DNA from: Streptomyces sp. CB01635
GTDB taxonomy: Bacteria > Actinomycetota > Actinomycetes > Streptomycetales > Streptomycetaceae
Length of the DNA: 64,000 nt
Direction: 5' to 3'
Assembly: GCF_002803065.1 (NCBI RefSeq)
Contig: NZ_NNBL01000014.1
Span: 1-64,000 of the forward strand
Under the pieces are notes generated by a model, which made no database searches, was not told the origin of the DNA, and worked only from the letters and a program-made list of their open reading frames with translations. Shown in pieces: positions 17,093 to 25,317 of this stretch; positions within the stretch are counted from its first letter, which is position 1, and every line of letters begins with the position of its first letter. The translations under genes were made by a program, and so were the position numbers.

Positions 17093-17809
17093 TCATGAGC
17101 GCCAGTCGAGTGGGACCTGCTTACTGCGGTCCCAGGGGCGCTCCCATCCCGCGTAGTGCAGGATCCGGTCGATCACTCCGGCCGTAAAGCCCCAGACCAG
17201 AGCCGATTCGACGAGGAACGCCGGGCCCTGGTGGCCCCTCGGGTGGACCGCCGTCGCACGGTGGCGCGGATCCGTGAGATCTGCCACGGGGACCGTGAAG
17301 ACGCGGGCCGTCTCCGCCGGGTCGACCGCCTGCACCGGCGTCGGTGTGCGCCACCAGCCCAGGACCGGCGTCACCACGAAGCTGCTCACCGGGATGTACA
17401 GCTTCGGCAGGACGCCGAAGAGCTGGACGCCGCGCGGATCGAGCCCGGTCTCCTCCTCCGCCTCGCGCAGGGCGGCGCGCAGCGGCCCGTCCGTACGCGG
17501 ATCGCCGTCCTCCGGGTCGAGGGCGCCGCCCGGGAAGGACGGCTGGCCCGCGTGCGAGCGCAGCGATGTGGCGCGCTCCATGAGCAGCAGCTCGGGGCCG
17601 CGCTCGCCCTCACCGAAGAGGATCAGGACGGCGGACTGGCGCCCGTCGCCGCTCTCGGGCGGCAGGAAACGGCTCAGCTGCAGCGGCTCGACCGTGTCGG
17701 CGGCCTTCACGACCGGGTCGAGCCACTCGGGCAGCCCCTCGCGGCTCAGCCGCACGGGCTCGATCTTCGTCACGCGCTCTTCGTGCGCCTCACTGTGTGC
17801 ATGCGTCAT
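17093..17809 (-). CDS. Nudix hydrolase, CoA pyrophosphatase type
   Basis: 238 aa. The Nudix box is GGALDPEDGD...LREAEEETGL, preceded by the NUDT7/CoA-type signature LRSHAGQPSFPGG. These enzymes split CoA or its derivatives into phosphopantetheine and 3',5'-ADP. ATG 17809 (MTHAHSEAHE) is used; the frame stays open another 131 codons upstream, but that stretch is antisense-frame noise over nth. It lies 60 bp after nth and 4 bp before marP. Confidence 0.9.
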   Translation of the reverse strand: MTHAHSEAHEERVTKIEPVRLSREGLPEWLDPVVKAADTVEPLQLSRFLPPESGDGRQSAVLILFGEGERGPELLLMERATSLRSHAGQPSFPGGALDPEDGDPRTDGPLRAALREAEEETGLDPRGVQLFGVLPKLYIPVSSFVVTPVLGWWRTPTPVQAVDPAETARVFTVPVADLTDPRHRATAVHPRGHQGPAFLVESALVWGFTAGVIDRILHYAGWERPWDRSKQVPLDWRS

Positions 17810-17868
17810 AGGCACCCCCGTCCAACTGAACACAACGCTGGCGCCCTCACCGTTCGTTCCGCGATGCG

Positions 17869-18963
17869 TCACTCCCCCGTGGCGGGCGGCGCGGTGGCGC
17901 CGAGCGGGGGCGCCGGGATACCGCCGGCGTCCAGGTACGACTGCGGGGGCTTCAGGCGCTGACCGGGGAAGCCGCCCTTCTCGTACTTCAGGAGCTTCTT
18001 CGCCTTCTCCGGGTCGGTCTCGCCCTCCCCGTACGCCGGGCAGAGCGGCGCGATCGGGCAGGCGCCGCAGGCGGGCTTGCGGGCGTGGCAGATCCGGCGG
18101 CCGTGGAAGATCACGTGGTGGGAGAGCATCGTCCAGTCGCTCTTCGGGAAGAGCTCGCCGATGGCCTTCTCGACCTTGTCCGGGTCGGTCTCCTCCGTCC
18201 ACTTCCAGCGCCGCACGAGCCGTCCGAAGTGCGTGTCCACGGTGATTCCCGGCCGCCCGAAGGCATTGCCCATCACGACGAAGGCGGTCTTGCGGCCGAC
18301 GCCGGGCAGCTTGACGAGGTCTTCGAGACGCCCCGGGACCTCGCCCCCGAACTCGTCCCGCAGTGCCGCCGCGAGCCCCATGATCGACTTCGTCTTGGCG
18401 CGGAAGAACCCGGTGGGCCGGATCAGCTCCTCGACGTCCTCGGGGTTCGCGGCCGCGAGGTCCTCCGGGGTCGGGTACCTGGCGAAGAGGGCGGGCGTCG
18501 TCTGATTGACCCGCAGATCGGTGGTCTGGGCCGACATCACCGTGGCGACGAGCAGCTGGAAGGGGTTCTCGAAGTCCAGCTCGGGGTGGGCGTACGGGTA
18601 CACCTCGGCGAGCTCACGATTGATGCGCCGGGCCCGCCGTACGAGCGCGGTGCGGGACTCGGGCTTGGCAGCGGCCTTCTTCGGGGGCTTGTCCGACTTC
18701 GCGGCGGCGGCCTTCTTCACGGGCTTGGCGGCGCCGGCCTTCTTCACGGCAGCACGCTTCCCACCGGAACCCACGCCACCACCAGCCCCCTTCCCCGCGG
18801 AAGCCGCAGCACCCCCGGCGCCATCCCCGACACCCCTAGCCTGCTTTACCCCTTTTGCCGCTTTCTCGGGCGCGGCCGGGGCCTGTTCGCCCACAGCGGA
18901 ATTACGTCCTGCGGTCACCGTCCCAGCCCCCTTGGCCTCTGCTCTCACCGGCGTTTTGGACAC
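17869..18963 (-). CDS. nth: endonuclease III with a long Lys/Ala-rich N-terminal tail
   Basis: DNA glycosylase/AP lyase for oxidised pyrimidines, 364 aa against about 215-260 usual. The catalytic core begins at about residue 103 ([15 protein letters not shown]). It has the helix-hairpin-helix LPGVGRKTA with the catalytic Lys, the catalytic Asp in VDTHFGRL, and the 4Fe-4S ligands C-x6-C-x2-C-x5-C in [17 protein letters not shown]. The first 100 residues are Gly/Ala then Lys/Ala/Pro repeats ([19 protein letters not shown] type), like histone H1 tails, which probably add non-specific DNA binding. GTG start. Divergent from crp. Confidence 0.93.
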   Translation of the reverse strand: MSKTPVRAEAKGAGTVTAGRNSAVGEQAPAAPEKAAKGVKQARGVGDGAGGAAASAGKGAGGGVGSGGKRAAVKKAGAAKPVKKAAAAKSDKPPKKAAAKPESRTALVRRARRINRELAEVYPYAHPELDFENPFQLLVATVMSAQTTDLRVNQTTPALFARYPTPEDLAAANPEDVEELIRPTGFFRAKTKSIMGLAAALRDEFGGEVPGRLEDLVKLPGVGRKTAFVVMGNAFGRPGITVDTHFGRLVRRWKWTEETDPDKVEKAIGELFPKSDWTMLSHHVIFHGRRICHARKPACGACPIAPLCPAYGEGETDPEKAKKLLKYEKGGFPGQRLKPPQSYLDAGGIPAPPLGATAPPATGE

Positions 18964-19161
18964 TCGGCCAGCCTAAAGGCAGCCGCTGACATCCGCGGTG
19001 GACCCCGCAGATCAGTCCTCGATTGGCCCCCTCCCCCACAGCTTGCGACGCCCGTGCGGCAGACTTGTGCCTGAGTGACTGATCACACTGTTTGGACCGT
19101 CCGGCAAAATGGGGAGCGGGAACCCGGTCCCCGGATGCAGGTCGACATAGGAGAGAAACTC

Positions 19162-19836
19162 GTGGACGACGTTCTGCGGCGCGCCCCGCTTTTCGCGGCG
19201 CTCGATGATGAGCAGGCCGCGGAGCTCCGCGCCTCCATGAGTGAGGTGACCCTCGCGCGCGGCGACGCCCTCTTCCACGAGGGCGACCCCGGAGACCGCC
19301 TGTACGTGGTCACCGAGGGCAAGGTGAAGCTCCACCGCACCTCCCCCGACGGCCGCGAGAACATGCTCGCGGTGCTCGGCCCCGGCGAGCTGATCGGCGA
19401 GCTCTCGCTGTTCGACCCGGGCCCGCGCACGGCGACCGCCTCCGCGCTCACCGAGGTCAAGCTCCTCGGCCTCGGCCACGGCGACCTCCTGCCCTGGCTG
19501 AACGCGCGCCCCGAGGTGGCCTCCGCCCTGCTGCGCGCCGTCGCCCGGCGCCTGCGCAAGACCAACGACCAGATGTCCGACCTGGTCTTCTCGGACGTGC
19601 CGGGCCGCGTGGCCCGCGCGCTCCTGGACCTCTCCCGCCGCTTCGGCGTGCAGTCGGAGGAGGGCATTCACGTCGTGCACGACCTGACGCAGGAGGAGCT
19701 GGCCCAGCTGGTCGGCGCCTCCCGCGAGACGGTGAACAAGGCGCTCGCGGACTTCGCGGGCCGCGGCTGGCTCCGCCTGGAGGCCCGCGCCGTGATCCTG
19801 CTCGACGTGGAGCGCCTCGCGAAGCGCTCGCGCTGA
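19162..19836 (+). CDS. crp: Crp, cAMP-receptor-protein transcription factor
   Basis: 224 aa from GTG 19162, which has AGGAGAG 7 nt upstream; the frame stays open a further 29 codons. An N-terminal cyclic-nucleotide-binding domain (GDRLYVVTEGKVKLHR; phosphate-binding cassette GELIGELSLFDPGPRTATA) is followed by a C-terminal winged helix with recognition helix VGASRETVNKALADF. In Streptomyces Crp controls germination, development and many antibiotic clusters. An imperfect Crp-like site, GTGAC-TGATCA-CAC at about 19075-19088, lies in the nth-crp divergent region and may be autoregulatory. Confidence 0.96.
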   Translation: MDDVLRRAPLFAALDDEQAAELRASMSEVTLARGDALFHEGDPGDRLYVVTEGKVKLHRTSPDGRENMLAVLGPGELIGELSLFDPGPRTATASALTEVKLLGLGHGDLLPWLNARPEVASALLRAVARRLRKTNDQMSDLVFSDVPGRVARALLDLSRRFGVQSEEGIHVVHDLTQEELAQLVGASRETVNKALADFAGRGWLRLEARAVILLDVERLAKRSR

Positions 19837-19859
19837 CACCTTCGTTCAAGGCGTACGGG

Positions 19860-19885
19860 TCCCGTCTCCCTCCGGGGAGGCGGGA
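19860..19885 (+). terminator. hairpin after crp
   Basis: TCCCGTCTCCC pairs with GGGAGGCGGGA (one G-U) around a TCCG tetraloop, 24 nt after the crp stop. No T-run follows. Confidence 0.6.
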
Positions 19886-19948
19886 TCACCCGTTCACCGC
19901 CGCGGAAAATGCCGGGACTGCGGCCGCCCGACCCGGCACAGTGGGCCC

Positions 19949-20749
19949 ATGGACCTCACCGCCCGCGGCCTGGACGAGCGCGGATTCATCGAGCGCGAAG
20001 GCTCTCTGAGCCGGATCCAGCCGGACTTCCGCCCCGTGGTGTCCGCGGCGCGCGACGGTCTGCTCGCCGGCTTCGGACCGCGGATGGCGAGCGCGTACCT
20101 CTACGGCTCCGTGCCGCGCGGCACCGCCCGCCTCGGCCGCAGCGACCTCGACCTCCTCCTCGCACTGCGCGAGGAGCCGACGGACGACGACAGGGCGGAG
20201 GCGGGCGCCCTGGCCGAAGGCCTGAACAAACAATTCGCCCAGATCGACGGCGTAGGGCTGCTGATCCTCAGCCGAAGCCAGGTCCTCAGCGACCTCGAAC
20301 GACACGACCTCGGCTGGTTCGTGGCCTGCCTCTGCACTCCGCTCCTCGGCGAGGACCTGGCCGAATACCTGCCGCGCTACCGCCCCGACTCCCTCCTGGC
20401 CCGGGAGACCAACGGCGACCTGCGCCTGCTCCTGACGCGCTGGCGCGAACGCATCGCGCGAGGCGACGACCCGCGCACCCTGGACCGCCAGATCTCCCGT
20501 CACCTCGTCCGCACCGGCTTCACGCTCGTCATGCCCCGCTGGAACGGCTGGACCAGTGATCTGACGCAGATGGCCGAGGTGTTCGGCACGTACTACCCGC
20601 AGTGGGCGGACGCGATGCGACAGGCCTCCGAGGCGGCGTACGAACCGGTGGGCGCACCGCACACCCTCCGGGCGTACACCGAGGACCTGGGCCCGTGGCT
20701 GGCGGCAGAATACGAAGCCGTGCACGGAGTGAAGGCCCCCCGCCCCTGA
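19949..20749 (+). CDS. nucleotidyltransferase-fold protein (Pol beta superfamily)
   Basis: 266 aa. The signature YLYGSVPRGTARLGRSDLDLLL matches the GS-x(n)-DxD active site of the minimal nucleotidyltransferase family, with both metal-binding aspartates present. The C-terminal half (about 110-266) is helical and resembles substrate-binding regions of aminoglycoside adenylyltransferase-like proteins. No partner toxin or HEPN gene is adjacent, so a stand-alone enzyme is more likely than a toxin-antitoxin pair. Substrate unknown. Confidence 0.85.
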   Translation: MDLTARGLDERGFIEREGSLSRIQPDFRPVVSAARDGLLAGFGPRMASAYLYGSVPRGTARLGRSDLDLLLALREEPTDDDRAEAGALAEGLNKQFAQIDGVGLLILSRSQVLSDLERHDLGWFVACLCTPLLGEDLAEYLPRYRPDSLLARETNGDLRLLLTRWRERIARGDDPRTLDRQISRHLVRTGFTLVMPRWNGWTSDLTQMAEVFGTYYPQWADAMRQASEAAYEPVGAPHTLRAYTEDLGPWLAAEYEAVHGVKAPRP

Positions 20750-20768
20750 CCCGGGAAGCAGGACACCG

Positions 20769-21641
20769 ATGAGTTCAGCGTCGACGGACAGCCTGGCCGA
20801 GCGATTCGAGGAGTCACGGGGGCACTTGCGCGCCGTGGCCTACCGGATGCTCGGCTCGTTCAGCGAGGCGGAGGATGCCGTACAGGAGACGTGGCTGCGG
20901 CTCGAGCGGTCCGACACCTCGGCCGTCGAGAACCTGGGCGGCTGGCTCACCACCGTCACGGGCCGGATCTGCCTGGACCTGCTGCGCTCGCGCAAGGCAA
21001 GGGGCGAAGAGCCCCTGGAAACCCACGTACCCGACCCGCTGGTCACGAGCCTCGACACCCCGGACCCCGAACAACAGGCGCTCCAGGCGGACTCGGTGGG
21101 CCTGGCGCTGCTCGTGGTCCTGGACTCGCTGGCGCCGTCGGAGCGGCTGGCGTTCGTGCTGCACGACCTGTTCGCGGTGCCGTTCGACGACATCGCGCCG
21201 ATCGTGGAGCGCACGCCGGCGGCGACCCGGCAGCTGGCGAGCCGCGCGCGCCGCCGCGTCCAGGGAGCCCCGCCGCCGGAGACGGACCTGGTACGCCAGC
21301 GCGAGGTGGTCGAGGCGTTCCTCTCTGCGGCCCGCGAGGGCGACTTCGAGGGACTGCTGGCGGTCCTGGACCCGAATGTACTGCTACGGGCGGACGCCGG
21401 GGCAACAGACCTCTCGCGCCTGGTCCGAGGCGCTCACGCGGTGGCGTCCGGGGCGATCACGTTCCAGCGCATGGCACCGCACGTGCGCGTTGTGCTGGTC
21501 AACGGCTCGATCGGCCTCCTGGCACTGCCGGAGGGCCGCCCGGCATCGCTGATGTCCTTCACGATCACGGACACCGGAATCACAGAGCTGAACGTCCTGG
21601 CGGACGAGGACCGTCTGCAGCGCCTGACCCGGGCGGCCTGA
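20769..21641 (+). CDS. ECF sigma factor, SigJ/ECF41 type with SnoaL-like C-terminal domain
   Basis: 290 aa. Sigma region 2 is LRAVAYRMLGSFSEAEDAVQETWLR, and region 4 is LAPSERLAFVLHDLFAVPFDDIAPIVERTPAATRQLASRARRR. It is followed by a roughly 110-aa SnoaL/NTF2-like domain starting at REVVEAFLSAAREGDFEGLLAVLDP. This fused domain replaces an anti-sigma factor in ECF41-type sigmas and tunes activity. Such genes usually sit beside a carboxymuconolactone decarboxylase or oxidoreductase gene, which is absent here. The target promoters are unknown. Confidence 0.92.
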   Translation: MSSASTDSLAERFEESRGHLRAVAYRMLGSFSEAEDAVQETWLRLERSDTSAVENLGGWLTTVTGRICLDLLRSRKARGEEPLETHVPDPLVTSLDTPDPEQQALQADSVGLALLVVLDSLAPSERLAFVLHDLFAVPFDDIAPIVERTPAATRQLASRARRRVQGAPPPETDLVRQREVVEAFLSAAREGDFEGLLAVLDPNVLLRADAGATDLSRLVRGAHAVASGAITFQRMAPHVRVVLVNGSIGLLALPEGRPASLMSFTITDTGITELNVLADEDRLQRLTRAA

Positions 21642-21654
21642 CCCGGGCGGCCCT

Positions 21655-22485
21655 CTAAATGAGCCCGTGCTCCGTCAAATAGTCGAGCTGAGCCAGCACA
21701 GACAACTCGGCAGCAGGCCACAGGGACCGATCCACACCCGCGTACACATGGGCAACGATTTCTGACGCCGTGACATAACCGCTCTCGACGGCGGTCTCGA
21801 CCTGGGCGAGCCGGTTGGCGCGGTGGGCGAGGTAGAACTCGACGGCGCCCTGGGCGTCTTCGAGTACGGGCCCGTGCCCCGGCAGCACGGTGTCGACCCC
21901 GTCGTCGACGGTGAGGGACCGCAGCCGCCGCAGCGAGTCGAGATAGTCCCCGAGCCGCCCGTCGGGATGGGCGACGACGGTGGTCCCGCGCCCGAGCACG
22001 GTGTCACCGGTCAGCACGGCGCGATCGGCGGGCAGATGGAAACAGAGCGAATCAGCGGTATGCCCAGGCGCGGCGACAACACGCATCTCAAGCCCGCCAA
22101 CAGCCACAACATCCCCACCGCCCAGCCCCTCGTCCCCAAGCCGCAGAGCAGGATCGAGGGCCCGCACCTTGGTCCGGGTCAGCTCGGCGAACCGGCCGGC
22201 CCCCTCCGCATGATCGGGGTGCCCATGAGTAAGAAGGGTCAGGGCCACACGCTTGCCGGCAGCCTCAGCGACCGCGACAACCGTCCGCAGATGCACGTCG
22301 TCGAGCGGCCCGGGATCGATCACCACGGCAAGCTCGGAACCAGGCTCGGAAACGATCCACGTATTGGTCCCGTCCAGGGTCATCGCGGAGGCGTTCGGAG
22401 CCAGCACGTTGACCGCGCGCGCGGTGGCGGGCCCGGACAGCACCCCGCCACGGGGCTGTCCGGGAAGGGCGGCGGCTTCGGTCAT
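21655..22485 (-). CDS. MBL-fold metallo-hydrolase
   Basis: 276 aa. The metal-binding motif THGHPDHAEG (HxHxDH), then later AAPGHTADS and LTGDTVLGRG, give the full set of metallo-beta-lactamase-fold ligands. It begins with an RVLAPNASAMTLDGTNTWIV-like segment typical of LACTB2-like endoribonuclease or hydrolase proteins. It overlaps the Nudix gene by 4 bp (ATGA), so the two are co-translated. A role in RNA or small-metabolite hydrolysis is inferred. Confidence 0.92.
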   Translation of the reverse strand: MTEAAALPGQPRGGVLSGPATARAVNVLAPNASAMTLDGTNTWIVSEPGSELAVVIDPGPLDDVHLRTVVAVAEAAGKRVALTLLTHGHPDHAEGAGRFAELTRTKVRALDPALRLGDEGLGGGDVVAVGGLEMRVVAAPGHTADSLCFHLPADRAVLTGDTVLGRGTTVVAHPDGRLGDYLDSLRRLRSLTVDDGVDTVLPGHGPVLEDAQGAVEFYLAHRANRLAQVETAVESGYVTASEIVAHVYAGVDRSLWPAAELSVLAQLDYLTEHGLI

Positions 22486-23357
22486 GCGGAGGCTCCCCCG
22501 GGCGTGGTCGGAATGTGCTTGGTGAACTCATCATGACCGGGCCAGGACAGAACAATCTCCCCGCCCTCCAGCCGGGCCCGAGCGAGCACAGGGGAAAGAT
22601 CCTGCGCCGCGGCCCCCACGAGGGCCCCCTCGGCACTGTCGAAGCCGGCCAGCGCCCGCAGCGTCGCGATCGTGGGCGGCATCATCATCAGCTCGCCCTT
22701 GTCGTACCCTCCGGCGGCCTGCTCGGGCCGGATCCACACGGTCCGATCGGCTTCAGTAGAGGCGTTACGGGTGCGCTGCCCCTCCGGCAGAGCGGCGACG
22801 AAGAACCAGGTGTCGTACCGCCGGGGCTCGAACTCGGGCGTGATCCACCGCGCCCAGGCCCCCAGGAGATCGGACCGCAGAACCAGCCCGCGCCGCCCGA
22901 GGAACTCCCCGAACGACAACTCCCTCTGGACGAGCGCCTCCCGGTCGGCCTCCCAGGACTCACCGGTCGTGTCCCCCACCACGGACGCCGCATCGGGCCC
23001 GGCGAGCAGCACGCCCGCCTCCTCGTACGTCTCCCGCACCGCGGCACACACGATCGCCTGCGCCGACTTCTCGTCCACGCCGAGCCGAGCCGCCCACGCC
23101 GCACGCGAGGGCCCGCCCCACCGCACGACCGACTCGTCGTCACGGGGATCCACGCCCCCGCCCGGATACGCGTACGCGCCCCCGGCGAAAGCCATGGAGG
23201 CGCGTCGACGCAACATATGCACTTCGGGACCGGCGACCGCGTCCCGCAGAAGCATGACGGTCGCGGCCCGCCGCGGCACAGCGGCCGCCAGCTCACCCGC
23301 CGCGAGCGCACGAATCCGCTCGGGCCACTCCGGGGGATACCACTGCCCATTCGCCAT
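22482..23357 (-). CDS. Nudix hydrolase
   Basis: 291 aa. The Nudix box is degenerate but recognisable (GGGVDPRDDE ... CAAVRETYEEAGVLLAG), and RRAATVMLLRD and FAGGAYAYPGGG precede it. It resembles NUDT19-like (RP2p) hydrolases, which have a long insertion between the two halves of the box, as seen here. First gene of a two-gene operon with the MBL hydrolase. Its promoter should lie in the 270-bp gap up to the RidA gene, where I see only a short direct repeat (ACGTACGA, about 23440 and 23484). Confidence 0.88.
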   Translation of the reverse strand: MANGQWYPPEWPERIRALAAGELAAAVPRRAATVMLLRDAVAGPEVHMLRRRASMAFAGGAYAYPGGGVDPRDDESVVRWGGPSRAAWAARLGVDEKSAQAIVCAAVRETYEEAGVLLAGPDAASVVGDTTGESWEADREALVQRELSFGEFLGRRGLVLRSDLLGAWARWITPEFEPRRYDTWFFVAALPEGQRTRNASTEADRTVWIRPEQAAGGYDKGELMMMPPTIATLRALAGFDSAEGALVGAAAQDLSPVLARARLEGGEIVLSWPGHDEFTKHIPTTPGGASA

Positions 23358-23626
23358 GGCCGGAGGCTATCCGCTACCAAGCGGATGTTCGAGAGCCACA
23401 GACGATCAAGTACGGAACAGGGCAACCTGCGATCACCCACGTACGAGCAAGAAGGACCGCCGAACCGCCCACAGCCCCGCAGCCACGTACGAACCAGAAG
23501 GGGCCGGCGGATCACCCACCGGCCCCCGCCCCCACGAGACGGAGCGCACCGGAACGGCCCCGGACCGGACCCGGGACCTCAGCCCCAACTCCCAGCCCGC
23601 CCACAATCCTCAGCGGAGCGAAAAGC

Positions 23627-24097
23627 TCAACCCGAAACGAGCTCGACCTGAACCTCGACCTCAACAGGCGCGTCCAGCGGCAGAACGGCCACACCCACGG
23701 CGGACCGAGCGTGCACACCCTTCTCGCCGAGAACCTCGGCGAAGAGCTCACTGGCCCCGTTCACCACACCCGGCTGCCCGGTGAAGTCGGGCGCGGAGGC
23801 GACAAAGCCGACGACCTTCACAACACGAGCGACCCGATCGAGATCGCCGGCAACGGACTTCACCGCGGCGAGCGCGTTCAGCGCACACGTGCGGGCCAGC
23901 TCCTTGGCCTGCTCGGCGGTGACCTCGGCCCCCACCTTCCCGGTGACCGGAAGCTTCCCGTCCACCATCGGCAGCTGACCGGCCGTGTACACGTACACAC
24001 CGGACTGCACGGCCGGCTGGTAAGAGGCGAGCGGCGGCACGACCTCGGGCAGGGTCAGCCCGAGCTCGGCGAGGCGCGCGTCGACGACCCCGCTCAT
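23627..24097 (-). CDS. RidA family (YjgF/YER057c/UK114) protein
   Basis: 156 aa from ATG 24097. RidA proteins hydrolyse reactive enamine/imine intermediates such as 2-aminoacrylate. Visible family features are YVYTAGQLPMVDGKLPVTGKVG, LNALAAVKSVAGDLDRVARVVKVVGFV and the C-terminal RSAVGVAVLPLDAPVEVEVQVE. The conserved Arg of the active site aligns with HARSAVGV. It overlaps the DUF4177 gene by 4 bp (ATGA). Confidence 0.9.
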   Translation of the reverse strand: MSGVVDARLAELGLTLPEVVPPLASYQPAVQSGVYVYTAGQLPMVDGKLPVTGKVGAEVTAEQAKELARTCALNALAAVKSVAGDLDRVARVVKVVGFVASAPDFTGQPGVVNGASELFAEVLGEKGVHARSAVGVAVLPLDAPVEVEVQVELVSG

Positions 24098-24252
24098 GCC
24101 TTCGCCCGCTTCAGGTAGGCCACGAGCTGCTCGGGGTTGTTCGGCCCGGGCACGACCTGGACGAGCTCCCAGCCGTCCTCGCCCCAGGTGTCCAGAATCT
24201 GCTTGGTCGCGTGCACGAGAAGAGGCACGGTCGCGTATTCCCACTTGGTCAT
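24094..24252 (-). CDS. small DUF4177-like protein
   Basis: 52 aa, MTKWEYATVPLLVHATKQIL then DTWGEDGWELVQVVPGPN. The W-E-Y at the start and GEDGWELV match the short DUF4177 family. It is the first gene of a pair with ridA and is divergent from the ArsA-like ATPase genes. The longer open frame above it, in antisense to those ATPase genes, is not coding. Function unknown. Confidence 0.85.
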   Translation of the reverse strand: MTKWEYATVPLLVHATKQILDTWGEDGWELVQVVPGPNNPEQLVAYLKRAKA

Positions 24253-24333
24253 ACGGCCGACTGTAGCCGCTGGACCGGCGATGACCGACAGCCTCCTGCG
24301 TAGCCCGCGCGCGGACTGGTTAGGCTCGAAGAC

Positions 24334-25311
24334 GTGAGCAGGCTCCAGGTCGTCAGCGGCAAGGGCGGTACCGGAAAGACCACGGTCGCCGCCGCACTGG
24401 CGCTCGCCCTCGCGACCGAGGGCAAGCGCACTCTCCTGGTGGAGGTGGAAGGACGCCAGGGCATCGCACAGCTCTTCGAGACGGAAGCACTGCCGTACGA
24501 GGAACGGAAGATCGCGGTAGCCCCGGGGGGCGGCGAGGTGTTCGCACTCGCCATCGACCCGGAGCTGGCGCTGCTGGACTACCTCCAGATGTTCTACAAG
24601 CTGGGCGGCGCGGGCAGGGCGCTCAAAAAGCTGGGCGCGATCGACTTCGCGACAACGGTGGCGCCGGGCCTGAGGGACGTACTCCTGACGGGCAAGGCCT
24701 GCGAGGCGGTACGCCGAAAGACAAAACAGAACAAATACGCCTACGACTACGTGGTGATGGACGCCCCGCCGACGGGCCGCATCACGCGCTTCCTGAACGT
24801 GAACGACGAGGTCGCGGGCCTGGCCAAGATCGGCCCGATACACAACCAGGCACAGGCGGTCATGCGGGTTCTCAAGTCTCCGGAGACGGCGGTGCACTTG
24901 GTGACGCTGCTGGAGGAGATGCCGGTCCAGGAGACGTCGGACGGTATCGCGGATCTGCAGGCGGCGAACCTCCCCGTGGGCAGGCTCATCGTGAACATGG
25001 TGCGCCCGGCGGTCCTGGACGACGCCGAACTGACGCTGGCGCAGGGCGGCGTGCCCAGGGCGGCCATCGCCAAGTCCCTGTCCGCGGCGGGCCTGGGCGG
25101 CGCCCGCAGAGGCGGCAACGCCGAACGCCTGGTGACCCCGCTCCTCGACCAGGCGGCGGAGTACGCGGAACGGCACGAGCTGGAGCGCAGCCAGCGCGCG
25201 GTGCTGGCCGATTCGGGCCTGCCGCTGCACGAACTGCCGCTGCTGACCGAGGGGATGGACCTGGCGGGCCTGTACCGGCTGGCCACGGAACTGCGGAAGC
25301 AAGGGATCTAG
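24334..25311 (+). CDS. ArsA/GET3-like P-loop ATPase, first of a pair
   Basis: 325 aa, GTG start. Deviant Walker A SGKGGTGKTTVAAALA at the N-terminus, switch-like VEVEGRQGIAQLF in place of the DPA motif, and Walker B-like YVVMDAPPTGR. It lacks the Cys ligands of arsenical pump ArsA proteins and is not linked to the ars genes 16 kb away. Paired actinobacterial ArsA-like genes next to a WhiB gene are conserved, and their role is not known. The next gene starts 6 bp downstream. Confidence 0.88.
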   Translation: MSRLQVVSGKGGTGKTTVAAALALALATEGKRTLLVEVEGRQGIAQLFETEALPYEERKIAVAPGGGEVFALAIDPELALLDYLQMFYKLGGAGRALKKLGAIDFATTVAPGLRDVLLTGKACEAVRRKTKQNKYAYDYVVMDAPPTGRITRFLNVNDEVAGLAKIGPIHNQAQAVMRVLKSPETAVHLVTLLEEMPVQETSDGIADLQAANLPVGRLIVNMVRPAVLDDAELTLAQGGVPRAAIAKSLSAAGLGGARRGGNAERLVTPLLDQAAEYAERHELERSQRAVLADSGLPLHELPLLTEGMDLAGLYRLATELRKQGI

Positions 25312-25317
25312 AGACAC

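Noticed and set aside
19949-20749. Nucleotidyltransferase as half of an MNT/HEPN toxin-antitoxin pair
   Set aside because: The protein is longer than MNT antitoxins and there is no HEPN-like neighbour.
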